Assembly (NCBI RefSeq): GCF_024763615.1
Contig: NC_077223.1
Span: 55,428,627 to 55,492,626, forward strand
Reading direction: 5' to 3'
Source: Phlebotomus papatasi
Taxonomy: Eukaryota; Arthropoda; Insecta; Diptera; Psychodidae
DNA length: 64,000 nt
Below the pieces are notes generated by a model. That model did no database searches. It was not told the DNA's origin and was given only the letters and a program-made list of their open reading frames with translations. Position numbers and translations under genes: made by a program. Positions 58,202-64,000 of the stretch are shown piece after piece; the first letter of the stretch is position 1, and every line of letters starts with the position of its first letter.

Positions 58202-60579
58202 CTGGAATGATTAAAATACTAAATTTAAAAAAAAATAAATAAATAAAAATCAAGCCTTAGTATTTTGATCATAACACTACTTAACAAATTTGAATTTTTG
58301 CTTGTAGGATTCTTTGTGTCATCTACAATAATAGGTAATAAATATTAATTACGTTTGGAAATTTGGAAATTTTTCTTTGAACGTTCCAAAATAGCAACAA
58401 AAAAAATTAGAAAAATACGAAAGATTCACAGGTTTAAAGTTTCATTGGTTGCTTGTATAGAGAAGATATAACTATGACCATATCAATATTTCATCCTTAC
58501 AAAACAATGGCAAACATTTTGTTAATTTGCGGGTTATGAAGACTTAAAAATATTATGTTTGATCAATAAAAATAATTTTGATGGCTGTAGAGTCAGTGAA
58601 GTTGTATAAAAAACTGAGAAAATTTATTCTGAACTGAAATAAAATTTCATTGCATTTGCGGGAATGGATTGTGTCCTCTGCCTCCATAATCATATCTTAC
58701 TAAGTTTTAGTAAAGGCAAAACAAAGAAACGTTATTTTCCCAATTAAACTATTAGTAAATTAACATTTGTGTAGCATCGAAGTATCATGAAGTTCATATT
58801 TACTTCCCGCATTTGAGAAGTTTTAGCACAATTATTAGTCAAATTGGAAAAAAATAGAATTTGGTCTTTCTCTGTTTTTTTTTTTTTCGATTTTCTTTTA
58901 GCGAATTCTAAGACACAATGAGATATAATTTCTTTTATTTTATTCACATCCTGGCCATCTTTCTGCCTCTATACCAAAAATACTTACATGTTTTAGAATA
59001 TCCTCAAAACGATTTTTAGACCTACATATTTTTGAGAATCTATTTTGAAGCTACAACGGTCCTTAAATCAGGGGTTAGGCTGTTTAGCTTAATTCCAGGA
59101 GATCTCAAATTTCTAGTTATAATTGCAAGTTTTCTTTAATATATTAATATAAGGTAAAAGAAGCAATGTATCAACCATGAAGTTTGGATCTTCACCTCAA
59201 AATGGAACGAGTTTACAGTGGTGGACAAAACAGTAAAATCACTTCTAAAAAACTTAACTTTTTTACCCTTTTGAAATTTCTATCTGATAGGTAAAAAAAA
59301 ATAATGAGGAAATGTAAATTATGTCGAAAAAAATACAGTTCTGGCAGTTGAAGATATATGTTTTAAACACAGACTACGTCAATAGTAAAGTAATGCTTGG
59401 ACAAAAAAAAAGAATCAGTTTCATTTATAGTCCTAATAAAATTTTAGTGTAATGTTAATAATTATTTAGTGACTTGACAACCAAGTTTGAATAAAGAAAA
59501 CTATGGGAAAGTGGGGAAAATGTACAACTTTTCTGTTTTAGAGGATCTACTAATTTTTTTGGGGCTACGGGAGCATGGAATGATGGTGAAAGTCAAAGCT
59601 AATCATATTAAATTACGGAAATTAATAATTTATAACACAAAATATAGTAATGATTTAAACATAAGACTCGGGATTTTAGGTGCCACCGGTTCCACAAACT
59701 GATAGTATGAAGAAAACAAGAATTCAAGACTTTAGAATTGTTCAACGTCTTAAAATCATCGTAGCATAAAGAAAAAAAAATATATAGTTGAAAAGGTCCT
59801 CAGATAAAGTCCTGGCTGAGTTAGAAATATATTTTTATCAACAGGCTTACTTGGAATGACGAAAGTTTTTTACGACATATTACATGCTCGGTCAGTAGAT
59901 TAATTTGAATGAAAAGAAACACGAATTTTGACCTATAGATCCTTCCCCTCCTTTATTACTAGGACAAATGTCCTAGTAATAAAGGAGGAGCAGGATCTAG
60001 GTCAAAATCCGTGTGTTTTACGACATTGTTGCCACGTCCCACAAGTTTATATTATTTTTTAATTGAAAAATATAAAGTGAACTGAGAACACACCATCCTT
60101 ATTGATAATTTTTCTTTTAAAGTGTGGGGAACATTTAGATTCCTATAATTGCTTTACTACTTTATCAATTCTGCAACTTTCATTAAAATGTAACATTTTA
60201 TGAGATTTAATATTACATTATAATAGTATGGACTATTTTTTTAAACAATCTCTAGCTGAAATCAAGCGGTACCGGAAAGTCAATCATTATATCGAAAGTT
60301 CTTAAGGTCCAAAAATAACATTACAATAAAAATGAGCCCGATCTATATGGCTTGATCTGAGAAAAAAAGAAGGATTAATAAATGGTCAAATCTTTAGGTT
60401 TGAAATTTTCATTTGAAAAAATAATAATACTAAAAACTGCAAGTTTATGTAATACAATTTTTAGCAAATTTATCACTAAAAGAAAGTCATAATAAAGTTT
60501 CTATACTCTATCTCCAAATTATAATAGCACAATTGAAAAAAAAAAACATCAGAACGATCAGAACAGTCGAATAAAAAAA
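58202..60579. other. Rbcn-3B intron, left part
   Basis: AT-rich without exons I can support. CAGTGGTGGACAAAACAG near 59217 resembles a single Tc1-type terminus. A ~100-bp palindrome lies at 59914-60012. Confidence 0.5.
59914..60012. repeat. Near-perfect palindrome, ~48-bp arms
   Basis: CCTCCTTTATTACTAGGACA is followed at once by its inverse. Outside, GATCC and TTTTGACCTA also pair. Centre about 59966. Confidence 0.85.
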
Positions 60580-63391
60580 GGGACAGATAATCCTAACCGG
60601 CTTATATAGGTGAGATTCTTAATGTGAGCTAACTCGGAATGCATGCAAATTCGATTTTGAGCTGAAGTTGGGGTACGCCATTCAGTTATCTTGAATCAAA
60701 TTCGTGAAATTATACAAATTTTGTATTTAAACCAAAATATCAAAGATTTGGATGGAATGACAGAAAAGTGATATATGGGTGAAATGTAGACCAGAATGTT
60801 ATCTATAATTTTGCCGTAGAACTTGATCTCATCGATTAATTAGAAGCCGAGATAATCGAGGTTGTTTGTTTTTGAACTTGTTTTGACGCTATCGCAGCGC
60901 CACCTGTGGTGATTTTTGAACTTCCATCTGAAAGTGCTCATCGAGACAAAACCCAAAACCCCAAATTTAGCTCAAAATGTTAATTAGAACCGGAGATAGA
61001 GGCCGGTCAATGTTCGAACTTGGACCCCTTATAGCTCGGGTCAAGGGTTATGGATCGACTTAAGTATTTTTTTGTTTGATAGGTATAAGCAAGGGCTACA
61101 ATATACTAAAATTTCAGCCCGATGCACAATGGAATTTTTGAGTTATTTAATTTAGAAAATTGTAAAACCTTTTTAAAAATAGCGCCCCTAGCGGTGGTTT
61201 TATGAACTTGTGATGTTAGAAGGGGAAGTGGCATTTCATGAGAGCTTTCCAAAAAGCCCTCACTTTTTAAAATCTGACAATTATAACCGGAGTTATGGCC
61301 ATTTTAAGAAATTTTTTTTGGACCCTTATAGCTCGGGCCAGGGGGGTCAGGGGACCTTAAGTTTGGTATTGATGGAAAGCCCTAAGGCCCAGCTATAACA
61401 TACTAAAATTTGAGCCCGATTGCTGCCATAGGGGCTGAGCTATTGAGAAAACAAAAAAAGGGGGGTATTCAAAATGGCGGAAGGAGGGGTGGGGGGTAAA
61501 TGCACCAAGTTGCAATTTTCACTCGATATACAGTGCCGGACAAAATTGTACCAATGTTTCAAAATTCTCTATAAAGCACTTAATATCTCAAGATCTAATT
61601 TACATTTTGACTGAAACTTTTTTTTCTTAGATAGCTTTGTTATAAAGCTACAAATTGTGCCTTATTAGAATTTTTTAGGAGAAGGACTAATATTTTTTTA
61701 GAGCCTTTTAAAAAAAGAATGCATTGGTACAATTTTGTCACTTGTAACCAAACGCTACTTTTTGTTCTAAATTTTAAATAAATTTTATTTTATGAACTAT
61801 TTACGTAAAAAGAATTTAATATAATGACTTTCGGCTATTTTATTAATGCATTTTGCATGAACACTTCCGGAATTTATTCACTTACAACCTAAGTAATGTT
61901 ATATTTAAATAAAATACGCTCTTATATGAAAAAATGTGTCAATAACGGATTTTGGTCCAACAAAATGGTTGCAAAGCATGACGTAGGCTATATCACAGAG
62001 ATCAGACTACATATCTGGACGTGATTCAGTGGTAAGACTATCAAATCCGGAATAAAGTCACGGTTTTTTACCATTTATTTTTGTATTTGGGCGATAAAAT
62101 CGCGTTCGGCGAGGTCTAAACTATTAGCTAGCATTTCAAATCAATCAAAATCGATATCCTAAGCAACATCAGCTTCAGAGTATGATAACTAAGCCATGAA
62201 TTACCCAACGGAATAGTCTATATACCCTGTGTAGGCAAAAAAGCAGCGAAATTATTTATAAAGATATTACGAACTGTTTTAGTATCATAAAGTTTAATAG
62301 CAAAATCGGACGATTAGGGCTGTAAGACCATGGAAATATTTAATATAGCGCGGAAATATATAAAATAACCAACTAGGATCGAAAAAATATTGAAAATTCT
62401 TAAGGAATGTCGGTTTAATTGAGGAATTGTAAAATTAGTTGAAAACTGTTTTAGTTTCTTTTACATTTCGTTCTCTTTCCCTGCTTTACCGGTCATTCAG
62501 CCAAGTATTTTATGATTCAGTTATCATACCCTGAAGCTGATGTTGCTTAGGGTATCGATTTTGATTAGTTTGAAAGGTTAGCCAATAGTTTAGACCTCGC
62601 CGAACGCGATTTTATCGCTCAAATACAGCAATAAATGGTAATAAACTGTGATTGGAGTCCGGATTTGATAGTCCTACCACTGGATCACGCCTAGATACGT
62701 AGCCTCATCTCTGTGATGGCCTACGTCATACTTTCCAGTCATTTTATTGGACAAAAATCCGTTATTGATACATTTATTCATATAAGAGCGTATTTTATTC
62801 AAATATACCATTACTTAGGTTGTAAGTGAATAAATTCCGGAAGTGTTCATGCAAAATGCATTAATAAAATAGCCGAAAGTCATTATATTAAATTCTTTTT
62901 ACGTAAATAGTTCATAAAATAAAATTTATTTAAAATTTAGAACAAAAAGTAGCGTTTGGGTGCAAGTGACAAAATTGTACCAATGCATTCTTTTTTTAAA
63001 AGGCTCTAAAAAAAATATTAGTCCTTCTCCTAAAAAATTCTAATAAGGCACAATTTGTAGCTTTATAACAAAGCTATCTAAGAAAAAAAAGTTTCAGTCA
63101 AAATGTAAATTAGATCTTGAGATATTAAGTGCTTTATAGAGAATTTTGAAACATTGGTACAATTTTGTACGGCACTGTATAACCTTTGCCGAAAACCTCA
63201 AGTCGATATCTCTTTGAGTTTAGGAGCTATTAAGCTCCAAAGAGCAGCCGGCCGGCCGGGAACGTAAATTAGCCACATATATATTCGTGATCAGGAAGTG
63301 CTGAAACACATTTTGCCCAAGTTTGAGCGCGATCGGACGACATGAAATTTTGTTAGGATTATAGTAAGTGAGATTATTAAGAATCTCACCT
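60580..63391. mobile_element. Foldback element with hairpin end, copy 2, hosting the CAGTGCCGG element
   Basis: Starts GGGACAGATAATCCTAACC and ends AATCTCACCT, like 33003-34350. It contains 61531-63177. Repeated modules of the form AAATTT(G/C)AGCCCGAT occur near 61110 and 61408. Confidence 0.75.
61531..63177 (-). mobile_element. Tc1/mariner-type foldback element copy 2, empty site known
   Basis: 1647 bp with CAGTGCCGG...CCGGCACTG-type ends in TA. Foldback copy 1 (near 33718) reads CGATATATAACC without it. Orientation is opposite to copy 1 (12836-15540), judged by the spacer. Confidence 0.88.
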
Positions 63392-64000
63392 AATATTTTT
63401 TTGAGGCCAATGAAAGTCTGCTCATATTTAAGTGATCTCAGTGCGCCTTTCAGCTTCTGATGTACATAATGGTGGTTAAAAATATATACACAGTGTAACT
63501 TTTTTTTATTTTATTTATCTCATTTTTTTTTTAAATATTTATAATCATAAGTTTTTCACTTTGTTTCTTGGTTTTCAATATATTCTTACTACCTTTTACT
63601 TTATTGGATCAGGGGAGCATCGACGATTTGAGGAAATATATAAACCTATTCTCTTTTAAATATATATAATATATATAGAAAAAAACCAAAGGGAAAAATT
63701 GAGCTCTGTTAAATTTCTAATCCATCGCTTAAGTCGTTTAACATTTAAATATTCATTTTCTTTCAACATCTTTTAAAGATATTTTCTCTCCCTCTGAATT
63801 ATTTCTAAATCCAATTGAAAAATTTAAAACGTGAAATTTTCGAAAATATTAATACAAGTGTTGTTTGTTTTCGTTCGAAGAGCAAGGAATGGAAATGACA
63901 CCAAACAGATACACGCCTGTTATTTAAATATACCTAAAAATGTTCATCATTTTTTTTTGTCTCTTATTTGTTATTATATTTCTAAAGTCTCTTATAGTAA
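63392..64000. other. Rbcn-3B intron, right edge
   Basis: AT-rich with a short (TA)n patch near 63660. No exon recognised; the remaining N-terminal Rbcn-3B exons must lie further right. Confidence 0.6.

Noticed and set aside
58744..58947. Missing N-terminal Rbcn-3B exon
   Set aside because: Lys-rich frame without WD motifs; splice phases do not fit.

Overview
The window is AT-rich, intron-rich eukaryotic DNA from an insect. The three conserved genes are spliced with GT/AG introns, and their products match metazoan families best known by their Drosophila names: foi, Rcd5 and Rbcn-3B. Long introns packed with short non-autonomous transposons fit a dipteran. A nested gene for a secreted, Asp-rich protein faintly recalls sand-fly salivary proteins, but I could not test the species.

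Layout. (1) Minus strand, 2020-12186: a LIV-1 zinc transporter (fear-of-intimacy/ZIP6-ZIP10 type). Four coding exons are present; the last transmembrane segment lies beyond the left edge. (2) 12187-26053: intergenic, almost wholly transposon-derived. (3) Plus strand, 26054-31052: a complete microspherule protein 1 gene (MCRS1/Rcd5), 4 exons and 477 aa. (4) Minus strand, 31246-58201: the WDR7/Rabconnectin-3 beta gene (Rbcn-3B). Nine exons are resolved, including its stop codon; the N-terminal exons lie beyond the right edge. It is tail-to-tail with MCRS1, 193 bp between stop codons. (5) Plus strand, 49470-51060: a two-exon secreted-protein gene nested inside a WDR7 intron, whose stop codon lies 18 bp from an oppositely oriented WDR7 exon. 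(6) 58202-64000: WDR7 intron, repeats only.

The conserved genes do not form one pathway: zinc import at membranes, chromatin/centrosome FHA protein, and V-ATPase regulation.

The most informative part of the window is the repeat landscape. Many elements occur twice, one copy carrying an insertion the other lacks, so empty sites can be read within the window. They fix the exact ends and target duplications (TA, TTAA, CCTCA) of at least six families. Three large elements with 8-bp target duplications are hAT-like. One element ends in the 20-base CTCCCTCCGTTCCGAAATAA terminus, which I know from plant Stowaway elements. There is also a mirrored tandem array (3598-4058), a Tc1 element carrying two opposed transposase remnants, and a Tc1-type foldback element flanked by ~195-bp direct repeats.
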